64,000 nucleotides of DNA from contig NZ_JBKHUI010000024.1 of NCBI RefSeq assembly GCF_046569695.1, forward strand, positions 4,452 to 68,451, written 5' to 3'. Source of the DNA: Kluyvera sp046569695 (lineage in GTDB: Bacteria; Pseudomonadota; Gammaproteobacteria; Enterobacterales; Enterobacteriaceae). A model generated the notes under the pieces. The model had not been told where the DNA came from and did no database searches. It saw only the letters and a program-made list of their open reading frames with translations. How positions within the stretch are numbered: position 1 is the first letter of the stretch; every line of letters begins with the position of its first letter. Position numbers and translations under genes: made by a program. Shown in pieces: positions 26,166-34,357 of the stretch.

Positions 26166-26239
26166 TGGCGCTGCGCTTATCAGGCCTACAAGGACTGCAC
26201 GATCTCATGTAGGCCGGATAAGGCGTTGACGCCTGAGGC
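26161..26239. repeat. BIME spanning the ytfF stop codon to the chemoreceptor stop codon
   Basis: Two inverted REP units at 26161-26189 and 26209-26239 completely fill the gap between two convergent genes. The TGA of ytfF is part of the left unit, and the right unit abuts the stop codon of the chemoreceptor gene. Confidence 0.92.
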
Positions 26240-27892
26240 TTAGAACGTTTCCCAGTTCGCTTCGTTGAGCGGCGCGGCTTTCGCCGTTGGCACGAAGGCT
26301 TTCTTCACTGGCGCTTTCTGCATCGACTGCTGGCGGGAGATTTTAAATACCGCCACCGTCTCATTCAGGCGTGCTGCCTGCTCTTCCAGCGCTGATGCTG
26401 CACTGGCGGACTCCTCCACCAGCGAGGCGTTCTGCTGGGTAACGCGGTCCATTTCGGCAACCGCCTGGCCCACCTGGTCAATACCGCGGCTCTGCTCATC
26501 GGAGGCGGAAGCGATTTCGCCCATGATGTCGCTGACGCGGGTAACGGCATTGACGATCTCCGCCATCGTTTCACCCGCTTCGTGCACCAGCGCGGAGCCG
26601 GCGTTGACGCGGTTACCCGAATCATCAATCAGCCCTTTAATCTCTTTCGCCGCCTGCGCGCTGCGCTGCGCCAGCGTACGCACTTCACCAGCAACCACGG
26701 CAAAGCCGCGCCCTTGCTCACCGGCTCGCGCCGCTTCTACCGCCGCGTTCAGCGCCAGAATATTGGTCTGGAAGGCAATGCCATCAATGACGTTGGTGAT
26801 CTGGGCAATTTTGCTGGAGCTGGCGGCAATCTCGTCCATAGTACGCACCACGCCGTCGACGACATTACCGCCCTTCTGCGCGGTTGCAGAGGCGTTCTGC
26901 GCCAGTTGGGTGGCCTGACGCGCGTTGTCGGCGTTCTGCTTCACCGTCGCGGTCAGCTGTTCCATGCTGGCAGCGGTCTGTTCCAGCGAGGCCGCCTGCT
27001 GTTCGGTGCGGGAAGAAAGGTCATTACTGCCAGCAGAAATTTCGCCTGCGCCGGTGTAGATGGTGTCCGCCCCTTCGCGAACCACACCAACCGTCTTCGC
27101 CAGCGACTGCTGCATATCGTTGACATTACGCGCCAGCAGCGCCATTTCGTTACTGCCTTCGGTATTGATATCGTTGGTCAGGTCGCCTTCGGCAATGTGA
27201 CGAATGTGGTCCATCACGTTATGCAATGGCTTGAGCAGCACGCGCTGCATCGCCACCCAGCTCACCACAATAACCGCCAGCGCCACTGCCAGCATGGCCC
27301 CAAGGCTCCACAAAATCCGCACGTAGTCGCTCTCGTTTTGTTTCACCCCGGCGCTGGTCAGCGTTGCCTGCGCCGCACGCCAGTCTTGATAAACCGCCTG
27401 CATCGCCTGCTGTTTTTGCTCAGCGTTTTGCTTGAACATCTCTTCCAGCTTACCTTCCGCCAGCAATTCATTCATGCGGGCGAGCGTTGCGGAGTAGATA
27501 CCGTATTGTTTCTCGAGGCTGTCTGACAGATGGCCGTCCATGCCCGGCGTTTCCGGTAAAGCGTAATAGGTGTCGTAATGACGTTTCGCATCGGCCAGCA
27601 GATTGTTGGCCGTCTCCACCAGCGTTTTCAGTTCGCCGCCGTTAACGCTGCTCGCCATTGTGCCCTGCAGACGCAGCATGCCGCGGTTGAGGGTCACACG
27701 CGCCTGGTTAAGACTGATCCACGCATCGGTAAACTCCGCCACGTTCTGGCTGGAGAGCTGCGAGACGGTAAAATTCTGCTTGTCGTTATTCAGCGCGCGC
27801 ACGAATACGCCCGCCGAAATCAGCTGCATCGCGCCCAGCGCGACCAGCACGACAATCAGTACGGTAATCACTTTTATTCTTTTAAACATCAT
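26240..27892 (-). CDS. Methyl-accepting chemotaxis protein, Tsr-like
   Basis: This 550-residue chemoreceptor has a first membrane segment at about residues 7-27, a four-helix periplasmic ligand domain to about 190, and a second segment (LGAMLAVALAVIVVSWVA). A HAMP domain and a long coiled-coil signalling domain follow. The hairpin tip IAFQTNILALNAAVEAARAG is invariant for the family. The C-terminal pentapeptide NWETF should tether CheR and CheB, so this is a high-abundance receptor. The periplasmic domain retains a TLNR motif as in Tsr but otherwise differs, so its ligand is uncertain. The start may instead be the next ATG (27889), which suits the AAAGG site better. A sigma-28-like promoter lies upstream. 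Confidence 0.92.
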   Translation of the reverse strand: MMFKRIKVITVLIVVLVALGAMQLISAGVFVRALNNDKQNFTVSQLSSQNVAEFTDAWISLNQARVTLNRGMLRLQGTMASSVNGGELKTLVETANNLLADAKRHYDTYYALPETPGMDGHLSDSLEKQYGIYSATLARMNELLAEGKLEEMFKQNAEQKQQAMQAVYQDWRAAQATLTSAGVKQNESDYVRILWSLGAMLAVALAVIVVSWVAMQRVLLKPLHNVMDHIRHIAEGDLTNDINTEGSNEMALLARNVNDMQQSLAKTVGVVREGADTIYTGAGEISAGSNDLSSRTEQQAASLEQTAASMEQLTATVKQNADNARQATQLAQNASATAQKGGNVVDGVVRTMDEIAASSSKIAQITNVIDGIAFQTNILALNAAVEAARAGEQGRGFAVVAGEVRTLAQRSAQAAKEIKGLIDDSGNRVNAGSALVHEAGETMAEIVNAVTRVSDIMGEIASASDEQSRGIDQVGQAVAEMDRVTQQNASLVEESASAASALEEQAARLNETVAVFKISRQQSMQKAPVKKAFVPTAKAAPLNEANWETF

Positions 27893-27924
27893 TTGCCTTT
27901 AAGTGCAGGTGGTCTGAAGTCTCA

Positions 27925-27951
27925 CTATCGGCAGCGCCACGCGCTTGTTTA
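27925..27951 (-). promoter_or_regulatory. Sigma-28 (FliA)-type promoter of the chemoreceptor gene
   Basis: Read on the minus strand, TAAACAAG, an 11-nt spacer and GCCGATAG match the flagellar consensus TAAAGTTT-N11-GCCGATAA at the TAAA block and in seven of eight -10 positions. It lies about 33 nt upstream of the start codon. Confidence 0.75.
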
Positions 27952-28070
27952 ATCGATTCAGGTCTTACCAGCATCATTCTTAATAAGATTCAGCACGTTA
28001 AAGCGTAATAATTTTTTGTGACAACCATCACTTAATTCCCCTGCCTACAAAGGGGTATATATTCGATTTA

Positions 28071-28093
28071 AAGATGCATTTAAAATGCATCTT
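28071..28093. promoter_or_regulatory. NsrR operator of ytfE
   Basis: This 23-nt site has two perfect 11-nt arms (AAGATGCATTT / AAATGCATCTT) around one central base and matches the NsrR consensus almost exactly. It overlaps the probable ytfE promoter (TATTAT at about 28097) and ends 27 nt before the start codon. Its regulator is encoded in this window at 49751-50176. Confidence 0.93.
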
Positions 28094-28119
28094 ATATTAT
28101 TGATGACGAGGTAACTGCA

Positions 28120-28782
28120 ATGGCCTTTCGCGACCAACCATTAGGAGAGCTGGCGCTCTCCATCCCACGCGCATCCGCGCTGTTCCGTAAATACGATATG
28201 GATTACTGCTGTGGCGGTAAGCAGACGCTGGGCCGCGCGGCGGACCGCAAAGAGCTCGACGTTGCCGTGATTGAAGCCGAGCTGGCGAAGCTGGCCGAGC
28301 AGCCGGTGGAAAAAGACTGGCGCGTTGCGCCGCTGGCCGAAATCATCGACCACATCATCGTCCGTTACCATGACCGTCACCGCGAACAGCTGCCGGAGCT
28401 GATTCTGCAGGCCACCAAAGTCGAACGCGTCCACGCCGACAAACCGAACGTGCCGAAAGGTCTGGCGAAATACCTGACCATGCTGCACCAGGAGCTTTCC
28501 AGCCACATGATGAAAGAGGAACAGATCCTGTTCCCGATGATCAAACAAGGTATGGGCAGCCAGGCGATGGGGCCGATCAGCGTAATGGAAAGCGAGCATG
28601 ACGAGGCGGGTGAACTGCTGGAAGTGATCAAGCACACCACCCAGAACGTCACCATTCCGCCGGAAGCCTGCACCACCTGGAAGGCGATGTATAACGGCAT
28701 CAACGAAATGATCGACGACCTGATGGAACACATCAGCCTCGAGAATAACGTGCTGTTCCCACGCGCGCTCAAAGGCGAATAA
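28120..28782 (+). CDS. ytfE: Diiron iron-sulfur cluster repair protein YtfE (RIC)
   Basis: YtfE repairs iron-sulfur clusters damaged by nitric oxide or peroxide, using a non-haem diiron centre. The 220-residue length equals E. coli YtfE. The N-terminal ScdA domain carries the YCCGG motif at residues 29-33. The C-terminal hemerythrin-like four-helix domain supplies the histidine and glutamate ligands (HDRHREQ, HQELSSHMMKEE, ESEHDEAGE, HISLENN). GAGGT lies before the start codon. Expression should be controlled by NsrR through the operator at 28071-28093. The gene is monocistronic and has its own terminator. Confidence 0.97.
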   Translation: MAFRDQPLGELALSIPRASALFRKYDMDYCCGGKQTLGRAADRKELDVAVIEAELAKLAEQPVEKDWRVAPLAEIIDHIIVRYHDRHREQLPELILQATKVERVHADKPNVPKGLAKYLTMLHQELSSHMMKEEQILFPMIKQGMGSQAMGPISVMESEHDEAGELLEVIKHTTQNVTIPPEACTTWKAMYNGINEMIDDLMEHISLENNVLFPRALKGE

Positions 28783-28791
28783 GATGGCTAA

Positions 28792-28820
28792 GCGCCTCCC
28801 CAGCGGGAGGCGTTTTTTTT
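28792..28820 (+). terminator. Rho-independent terminator of ytfE
   Basis: The stem CGCCTCCC / GGGAGGCG with a CAGC loop is followed by eight T residues. It overlaps the last two bases of the convergent nudI gene. Confidence 0.9.
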
Positions 28821-29244
28821 ACAGCAGGCCTTTCTGACGGAAGGTTTCCCGCGTCGCGACGTTGAGATCCATATCGGCCAACGCTTCGGGTTTCACCCAG
28901 GCGACCTCCTGAAACTCCTCGTTAAACGTAATATCCCGGTTGGAGCTCACGCAGTCGAAGATGAGATATATCATGTAGATCTGCTCGGTCGTTCCGTCGG
29001 CGTAGGTTTTTACCCGCACATCATCGCGGAAGGCCCACGGCTTCACTTCGGTAATCTCCAGCGCGTCTCCCAGCTCTTCACCAATTTCACGTCTCAGCGC
29101 CTCTTCCATGGTTTCGCCAGGCTCCATTCCGCCGCCGGAAATCGCCCATTGCCCGGGGAAAACGCCGCGGTCATCAGCCATTTTACACAGCAGGTATTCG
29201 CCCTCGTTTTGAATCACCGGGCAGACAATCGTTCTCTGACGCAT
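28819..29244 (-). CDS. nudI: Nucleoside triphosphatase NudI (Nudix hydrolase)
   Basis: This 141-residue protein closely resembles E. coli NudI, a pyrimidine (deoxy)nucleoside triphosphatase with a preference for dUTP, dTTP and dCTP. The start MRQRTIVCPVIQN gives the E. coli length; a longer frame adds 14 unrelated residues. The Nudix box runs from GGGMEPGE through REIGEELGD and has all its catalytic glutamates. In E. coli K-12 the gene lies at a distant locus, so its position between ytfE and cycA is a relocation or a lineage-specific arrangement. It converges on ytfE. The name rests on close sequence resemblance recalled from memory. Confidence 0.87.
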   Translation of the reverse strand: MRQRTIVCPVIQNEGEYLLCKMADDRGVFPGQWAISGGGMEPGETMEEALRREIGEELGDALEITEVKPWAFRDDVRVKTYADGTTEQIYMIYLIFDCVSSNRDITFNEEFQEVAWVKPEALADMDLNVATRETFRQKGLL

Positions 29245-29359
29245 TTCATCTCCATACGCGTTTCGTTGTGGCGGGGAAAGTAGCACGTTAAGAAAAGGGG
29301 GACTACGAGATGGGGCTCAAAAACGAAGAAAGCGCCACGATGGGCGCTTTGTGTCGTTT

Positions 29360-29493
29360 CCCCTCACCCTAACCCTCTCCCCAAAGGGGAGAGGGGACCG
29401 TTCGGTGCGGTTTTCGTCCTCGCTCACCGGGGATGGGACCGCTCGATACGGTTTTCTCCCTCGCCCCTCTGGGGCGAGGGCCGGGGTGAGGGG
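29360..29493. repeat. Inverted pair of CCCTCACCC palindromic elements downstream of cycA
   Basis: Two outward copies of the element seen at 911-1020 lie at 29360-29396 and 29458-29493. Between them, a segment of about 30 nt (GACCGTTCGGTGCGGTTTTC) is repeated imperfectly in the same direction (GACCGCTCGATACGGTTTTC). The right copy ends 11 nt from the cycA stop codon, so it may form the 3' end of the cycA message. Confidence 0.78.
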
Positions 29494-29503
29494 GCAAATT
29501 CTC

Positions 29504-30910
29504 TTACTTAGCCAGCTTGTTCTTACGCAGGAACATCCAACCCAGCCCCAGCACGATGAACCAGATTGGCGTCACCATCAGCGCTTCGCGGGTATCCGCT
29601 TCCAGGGTCAGCAACACCAGGACGAAGGCGAAGAACGCCATGCAGACCCAGCACATCACCTTGCCCAGCGGCATTTTGTAGATGGATTTCTCATGCAGGT
29701 GTGGGCGCTGCTTACGGTATACCAGGTAAGAGCACAGGATAATCGTCCAGACGAACATAAACAGAATCGCCGACACGGTGGTTATCATGGTGAAGGCCGC
29801 GATTACACTAGGGTTCACCATCAGCATCACCACGCCGCCCAGCAGGCAGATACAGGAGAAGGTCAGCCCTTTTGCCGGTACCGCGCGCTTAGAAAGCTTC
29901 GCGAACAGGCCTGGTGCTACGCCGTCCTGCGCCAGGCCGAACAGCATACGGCTGGTTGAGAACACGCCGCTGTTGGCGGAGGACGTCGCAGAAGTCAGCA
30001 CCACGAAGTTGATGATGCTCGCCGCCGCTGGCAGGCCGACCAGCATGAACAGTTCAACAAACGGGCTCTTGTTCGGTACCACCGAGCTCCACGGGGTCAC
30101 GGACATAATAACAATCAGCGCGAACACGTAGAACATGATGATACGAATGGGAATCGAGTTAATCGCGCGCGGCAGGGATTTCTCCGGATCTTTGGTTTCC
30201 GCCGCGGTGGTGCCAACCAACTCAATCCCCACGAAGGCGAAGACCGCTATCTGGAAGCCCGCAAAGAAGCCGCTGATGCCTTTCGGGAACCAGCCGCCGT
30301 CGTTCCACAGGTGGGCAAACGACGCTTCTACGCCGGTCGGCGATTTGAAGTGCATCAGCACCATCACCAGGCCGACGATAATCAGCGCCACGATGGCGAC
30401 GATTTTAATCATCGCAAACCAGAACTCCATCTCACCGAACATCTTCACGGTGGCGAGGTTCAGGCTCAGCAGCAGGACGACTACCGCCAGCGAGGCCACC
30501 CAGTCAGAGAGCCCGGGGAACCAGAACTGCGCGTAGGCAGTAATCGCAACGACGTCCGCCATCCCGGTCACCACCCAGCAGAACCAGTAGGTCCAGCCGG
30601 TAAAATACCCGGCCCATGGGCCAAGCAGGTCAGCGGCAAAGTCGCTGAACGATTTGTACTCGAGGTTGGAGAGCAGCAGCTCGCCCATTGCGCGCATCAC
30701 GAAGAAAAGCATAAAGCCGATGATCATATAAACGAAGATGATCGATGGCCCAGCGAGACTGATAGTTTTGCCCGATCCCATAAACAGCCCGGTACCAATG
30801 GCGCCGCCGATGGCAATAAGCTGAATATGTCGGTTTGTGAGGTTTCGCCGTAGCGATTGTTCAGCCGGCTCCTGCTCAGCGGCAGCAGCGACTTTGATCT
30901 GATCAACCAT
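29504..30910 (-). CDS. cycA: D-serine/D-alanine/glycine:H+ symporter CycA
   Basis: CycA is an inner-membrane APC-family permease that imports glycine, D-serine, D-alanine and the antibiotic D-cycloserine. The 468-residue length is close to E. coli (470). Twelve membrane segments are evident. The family motif IGGAIGTGLFMGSG lies in the first segment, near residues 34-47. AGGAAG precedes the start. The E. coli cycA message is repressed by the GcvB small RNA near its start; whether that holds here cannot be seen. It is monocistronic, and palindromic elements lie at its 3' end. Confidence 0.96.
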   Translation of the reverse strand: MVDQIKVAAAAEQEPAEQSLRRNLTNRHIQLIAIGGAIGTGLFMGSGKTISLAGPSIIFVYMIIGFMLFFVMRAMGELLLSNLEYKSFSDFAADLLGPWAGYFTGWTYWFCWVVTGMADVVAITAYAQFWFPGLSDWVASLAVVVLLLSLNLATVKMFGEMEFWFAMIKIVAIVALIIVGLVMVLMHFKSPTGVEASFAHLWNDGGWFPKGISGFFAGFQIAVFAFVGIELVGTTAAETKDPEKSLPRAINSIPIRIIMFYVFALIVIMSVTPWSSVVPNKSPFVELFMLVGLPAAASIINFVVLTSATSSANSGVFSTSRMLFGLAQDGVAPGLFAKLSKRAVPAKGLTFSCICLLGGVVMLMVNPSVIAAFTMITTVSAILFMFVWTIILCSYLVYRKQRPHLHEKSIYKMPLGKVMCWVCMAFFAFVLVLLTLEADTREALMVTPIWFIVLGLGWMFLRKNKLAK

Positions 30911-31212
30911 GTAATTTTCTTCCTGTTGTTTCTGTCTGTGTTGTGCGGGCTCTACTGGCCCTTTATGTCGTCATGCAAGACGATCCTATCAATAGGATGT
31001 CTCGATATTAGGTAAGAATCGGAGGGATGAATACTATGATTTAAATATAATGTTAATTATATGTTTAAAGTGAGTGTTATATCACCTCACCTATGGGAAA
31101 CAGCTCACAAAAATACACGCAATTGCTGTATTTGCAAAATTAAATCCCAACATATATCTAACTTCAGGAGTTTGTATCCCCTCCCCGGACGGAGAGAGGA
31201 TAAGTGCGAGGA
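30911..31212. other. Intergenic region between cycA and fklB
   Basis: This 302-nt A+T-rich gap holds the cycA promoter and leader. A perfect hairpin or operator-like palindrome ATCCTAT-CA-ATAGGAT lies at 30983-30998. A hairpin of C/G runs at 31178-31199 could end the fklB message on the minus strand, although it has no good T tract. I see no credible gene in it. Confidence 0.6.
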
Positions 31213-31833
31213 TTACAGGATTTCCAGTAACTCGACTTCGAAGACCAGCGTGCTGAACGGAGGGATGGAAGCACCCGCGCCGCGCTCGCCGTAGGCCAGG
31301 TTGTGAGGGATAGTCAGTTCCCACTTAGAGCCAACCGGCATCAGGGTCAGTGCTTCAATCCAGCCCGCGATAACGCCGTTAACCGGGAATTCAGCCGGTT
31401 CGCCACGCGCGACGGAGCTGTCAAATACGGTGCCGTCAATCAGCTTACCGGTGTAGTGTACGCGAACGTGATCGGTACGCGCTGGGATTGCGCCTTCGCC
31501 CTGGGTCAGAACGCGGAACTGCAGACCGGATTCGGTGCTGTTGACGCCTTCTTTCTCACGGTTTTCTTCCAGATATTTCACGCCGTCTTCGGCCATCGCC
31601 GCAAAACGCTCACGACGCACGGCATCAGCACGTTCGTGGATTTCACGCAGCGCACGATGAACAACGTCTACCGGCACGGCAGGCTGTTTGCCTTCCAGCG
31701 CATCGGCGATACCGGCAACCAGTGCTTCCGGCAGTAAACCCTGCAAACCGGACTCGCTCAGCTGCTGCCCTACCTGCAGGCCGATACCGTAGCTTGCCTG
31801 TGCCTCAATAGTGTCAAAAGTCGGGGTGGCCAT
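31213..31833 (-). CDS. fklB: FKBP-type peptidyl-prolyl cis-trans isomerase FklB (FKBP22)
   Basis: FklB is a dimeric prolyl isomerase that helps protein folding. The start MATPTFDTIE has AGGAAAG upstream and yields 206 residues, as in E. coli. A longer reading frame extends into the region before ytfB and is rejected. The N-terminal helical dimerisation domain is followed by a C-terminal FKBP domain (VRVHYTGKLIDGTVFDSS, then LTIPHNLAYGERGAG). No signal peptide is seen in the chosen form. The gene diverges from ytfB. Confidence 0.94.
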   Translation of the reverse strand: MATPTFDTIEAQASYGIGLQVGQQLSESGLQGLLPEALVAGIADALEGKQPAVPVDVVHRALREIHERADAVRRERFAAMAEDGVKYLEENREKEGVNSTESGLQFRVLTQGEGAIPARTDHVRVHYTGKLIDGTVFDSSVARGEPAEFPVNGVIAGWIEALTLMPVGSKWELTIPHNLAYGERGAGASIPPFSTLVFEVELLEIL

Positions 31834-32032
31834 CGTCTTTCCTTTCTTCGGGTATAAAGTAGCGGGCAGCATAGCAGCCACGCCGCACAGGGTAAAACTT
31901 TGTGTCAGGAAAGATGACAAATTACCGGGAAAAAGAAACAATACAGGATATGATGAAAGTACGCTTTGCCACGTTCATCAGGCAGTTAGCCATCTATACT
32001 GGATAGCATCGACACGGAGCAGGAGGAGAGCC

Positions 32033-32674
32033 ATGCCCGGGAGAGTTGAAATAAAACCTTTGCTGGCGAAAATCTGGCATGCGCCGGACAATCTCCGCAT
32101 TATGGACCCGCTGCCGCATGCCCATCGTCGCGGCGTGATCGTTGCTGCATTGGCTATTATCATCGGCTTCCTGCTGCCTTCTGCTGACGACAGCCCGCCG
32201 CCGCAGGTCGCCCGCAACGCGCAGCTGGATTTTCAGTCACAATCGCAAACGCCGCAGCCGGATGCCCAGCCGCTACATGCTCAGTTGGTGACACCGTCTA
32301 ACGATCTCGATCAGGTTGCCCCTGTGGCACCGGAGCCGGTGCAGGAAGAGCAGCCGAGCGAACAGCAGGCCGCACCTTCGCGTACTCAGCCTTATCAGGA
32401 GAGCCGCGGCAACAATGAATGGCGCAGCTACCAGGTCGAGGCAGGCAAAACGCTGGCGCAGCTTTTCCGCGATAACAATCTGCCGCCAACCGATGTGTAT
32501 GCCATGGCTCAGGTTGAGGGTGCTGGTAAGCCGCTGAGTAACCTGAAGAATGGTCAGAAAGTGCAGATTCGTAAGAACGCAAACGGTGTTGTTACCGGGT
32601 TAACCATCGAATCTGACAACGGTCAGGTGCTGTTTACCCGCCAGCAGGACGGCAGCTTTATTCGCGCACGTTAA
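32033..32674 (+). CDS. ytfB: Cell-division-associated OapA-type protein YtfB
   Basis: This protein of 213 residues matches YtfB. A short cytoplasmic N-terminus leads to one membrane segment (GVIVAALAIIIGFLL), then a Gln/Pro-rich periplasmic linker, then a C-terminal OapA/LysM-like domain (WRSYQVEAGKTLAQLF). YtfB localises to the septum and binds glycans, and its overproduction causes filamentation in E. coli. AGGAGGAG precedes the start MPGRVEIKP. The longer in-frame start would read through the divergent fklB promoter. A TATACT at 31995-32000 is a likely -10. REP-type sequences follow. Confidence 0.92.
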   Translation: MPGRVEIKPLLAKIWHAPDNLRIMDPLPHAHRRGVIVAALAIIIGFLLPSADDSPPPQVARNAQLDFQSQSQTPQPDAQPLHAQLVTPSNDLDQVAPVAPEPVQEEQPSEQQAAPSRTQPYQESRGNNEWRSYQVEAGKTLAQLFRDNNLPPTDVYAMAQVEGAGKPLSNLKNGQKVQIRKNANGVVTGLTIESDNGQVLFTRQQDGSFIRAR

Positions 32675-32691
32675 CGCTTCTTTCATATCGA

Positions 32692-32795
32692 TGCCGGGTC
32701 TCCCCGGCGTCGCTTCGCTCGACCGGGCTACTTACCCACCAAATCCCCAAGCAGGCCGGCGATGGTAGGCCTGATAAGCGTAGCGCCATCAGGCA
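32692..32795. repeat. REP-type elements between ytfB and a DMT transporter gene
   Basis: A variant unit (TGCCGGGTCTCCCCGGCG..., 32692-32731) and a canonical unit (32765-32795) face each other. The right unit abuts the transporter stop codon. The spacer includes CCCACCAAATCCCC, also found inside the transporter gene 3' end at about 32815, so a small duplication seems to accompany the element. Confidence 0.8.
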
Positions 32796-33722
32796 TTACC
32801 GCTTCACCTTGTTCACCCACCAAATCCCCGAACAGACCAGCACCAGCGCCAGCGCGTATTTCCACTCGAGAATATTTTCACCGAGGAAAATCGCCGACAG
32901 CACCGAACCCGATACCGGGATCAGGAAGTTGAACGGTGCAATCATGCCCACGCGGTTGTACTTGAGCAGAATGCTCCACAGCGCGAAGGCCACCGACGAG
33001 AGCAGCGTCAGATAGCCAAGAATCGCCACCGATGAGAAACCGTGGAAAGTCAGTGTACCGTCGCTCAAGTAGCCGCCGACCACCAGCGCCAGACCGCCCA
33101 GCGCCAGCTGATAGCCTGTCATCACCGTCGGGTCGACCGTTTGGGAGATACGTTTCCCGTACAGCGACGCCGCCGACAGGATAAACGCCGCCAGCACCAC
33201 CGAGCCATCGCCCAGGCTAAAGTTGAAGTCCAGCAGCCCGCTGTTGAAGTTCACCGCCATCACCCCGGCAAAACCGAGAATACAGCCCAGCGTCTTGTTA
33301 TAGCTCAGCCGGTCGTTCTGGTAGATAAAGTGCGCCAGCAGCACGCTAAAGAAGGTGCCGGTAGCGTTCATGATGGAGCCTTTCACCCCGGTGGTGAAGG
33401 CGAGACCGATGTAGAAGAAGATGTACTGCAGAGAAGTCTGCGTTAGCCCCAGCAGGGTCAGCTGACCAAACTGGCGCGCGCTCAGCCGTGCCACCGGCTT
33501 GCGCTGCGCCATCGCCAGCAGAAGCAGTATCAGCCCGGCAAACAGGAAGCGGTAGCCTGCAAAGACGATTTTAGTCGGGATATCATCGGCGGCGATCTGA
33601 AACAGCTCATACCCGCTCTTAATCGCCGGGTAGGCGCTTCCCCACAGCAGACAGCAGAATGCGGCACAGAGATAAACGATGTTTTTACGGGAAAACAGAG
33701 GATGCTGGCGCAGAGTTTCCAT
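32796..33722 (-). CDS. EamA/DMT-family inner-membrane transporter
   Basis: This 308-residue protein has ten hydrophobic segments arranged as two EamA repeats, the first beginning IVYLCAAFCCLLWGSAYPAI. It is a drug/metabolite transporter superfamily member, probably an exporter, but no substrate can be assigned and I do not recognise an E. coli orthologue at this place. It is not a close duplicate of YtfF (25197-26165). It diverges from no gene: rplI on the same strand ends its operon 146 nt upstream. A REP element touches its stop codon. Confidence 0.85.
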   Translation of the reverse strand: METLRQHPLFSRKNIVYLCAAFCCLLWGSAYPAIKSGYELFQIAADDIPTKIVFAGYRFLFAGLILLLLAMAQRKPVARLSARQFGQLTLLGLTQTSLQYIFFYIGLAFTTGVKGSIMNATGTFFSVLLAHFIYQNDRLSYNKTLGCILGFAGVMAVNFNSGLLDFNFSLGDGSVVLAAFILSAASLYGKRISQTVDPTVMTGYQLALGGLALVVGGYLSDGTLTFHGFSSVAILGYLTLLSSVAFALWSILLKYNRVGMIAPFNFLIPVSGSVLSAIFLGENILEWKYALALVLVCSGIWWVNKVKR

Positions 33723-33811
33723 TCTTTCACCGAAAATTAAAATATTGTTTTAATTTTTTGATTATCGCGAAAAGGACGAAAGATAGCCAGTCGAAAAGTG
33801 GTGGGCCTAAA

Positions 33812-33840
33812 AAGCAAAACGCCGGCACAAGGCCGGCGGT
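33812..33840 (-). terminator. Rho-independent terminator of the rpsF-rplI operon
   Basis: The stem CGCCGGC / GCCGGCG with a 5-nt loop is followed, on the minus strand, by TTTTGCTTTTT. It lies about 30 nt after the rplI stop. Confidence 0.88.
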
Positions 33841-33868
33841 TTGTTGTTATCAAAACGTGGGTTGCAGA

Positions 33869-34318
33869 TTACTCAGCAACAACGTTGATGATAACTTTAG
33901 CGAACACTTCGCTGTGAACCTGGAAGTCCACTTCGTGCTCACCAGTGGTACGCAGAACGCCGTTCGGCAGACGAACTTCGCTCTTAGCAACTTTAACGCC
34001 AGCTGCAGTTACAGCGTCAGCGATGTCGCGAGTACCGATGGAACCGAACAGTTTACCTTCGTCGCCTGCTTTAGACGCGATGGTTACGGATTCCAGTGCA
34101 TTGATCTGCGCAGCACGAGCTTCAGCAGCAGACAGAACGTCAGCCAGTTTGGCTTCCAGTTCAGCGCGGCGTGCTTCGAAGAATTCAACGTTTTTCTTGG
34201 TAGCAGGAACAGCTTTACCCTGTGGTACCAGGAAGTTACGAGCGTAGCCCGCTTTAACGTTAACCTGATCACCCAGGCTACCCAGGTTTGCTACTTTATC
34301 AAGCAGAATAACTTGCAT
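33869..34318 (-). CDS. rplI: 50S ribosomal protein bL9
   Basis: This 149-residue protein is identical in length to E. coli L9. It has the N-terminal RNA-binding domain (MQVILLDKVANLGSLGDQVNVKAGYARNF in outline, with the glycine-rich loop), a long central helix, and a C-terminal domain. It binds 23S rRNA near the L1 stalk. It is the last gene of the rpsF-priB-rpsR-rplI operon and is followed by a terminator. Confidence 0.98.
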   Translation of the reverse strand: MQVILLDKVANLGSLGDQVNVKAGYARNFLVPQGKAVPATKKNVEFFEARRAELEAKLADVLSAAEARAAQINALESVTIASKAGDEGKLFGSIGTRDIADAVTAAGVKVAKSEVRLPNGVLRTTGEHEVDFQVHSEVFAKVIINVVAE

Positions 34319-34357
34319 TACCTTATCCTCTTAAAGTCGTTAATAGACAGCGGCCGA

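Noticed and set aside
31061..31324. Small open frames in the cycA-fklB gap
   Set aside because: They overlap the fklB end, lack ribosome-binding sites and have no recognisable sequence.
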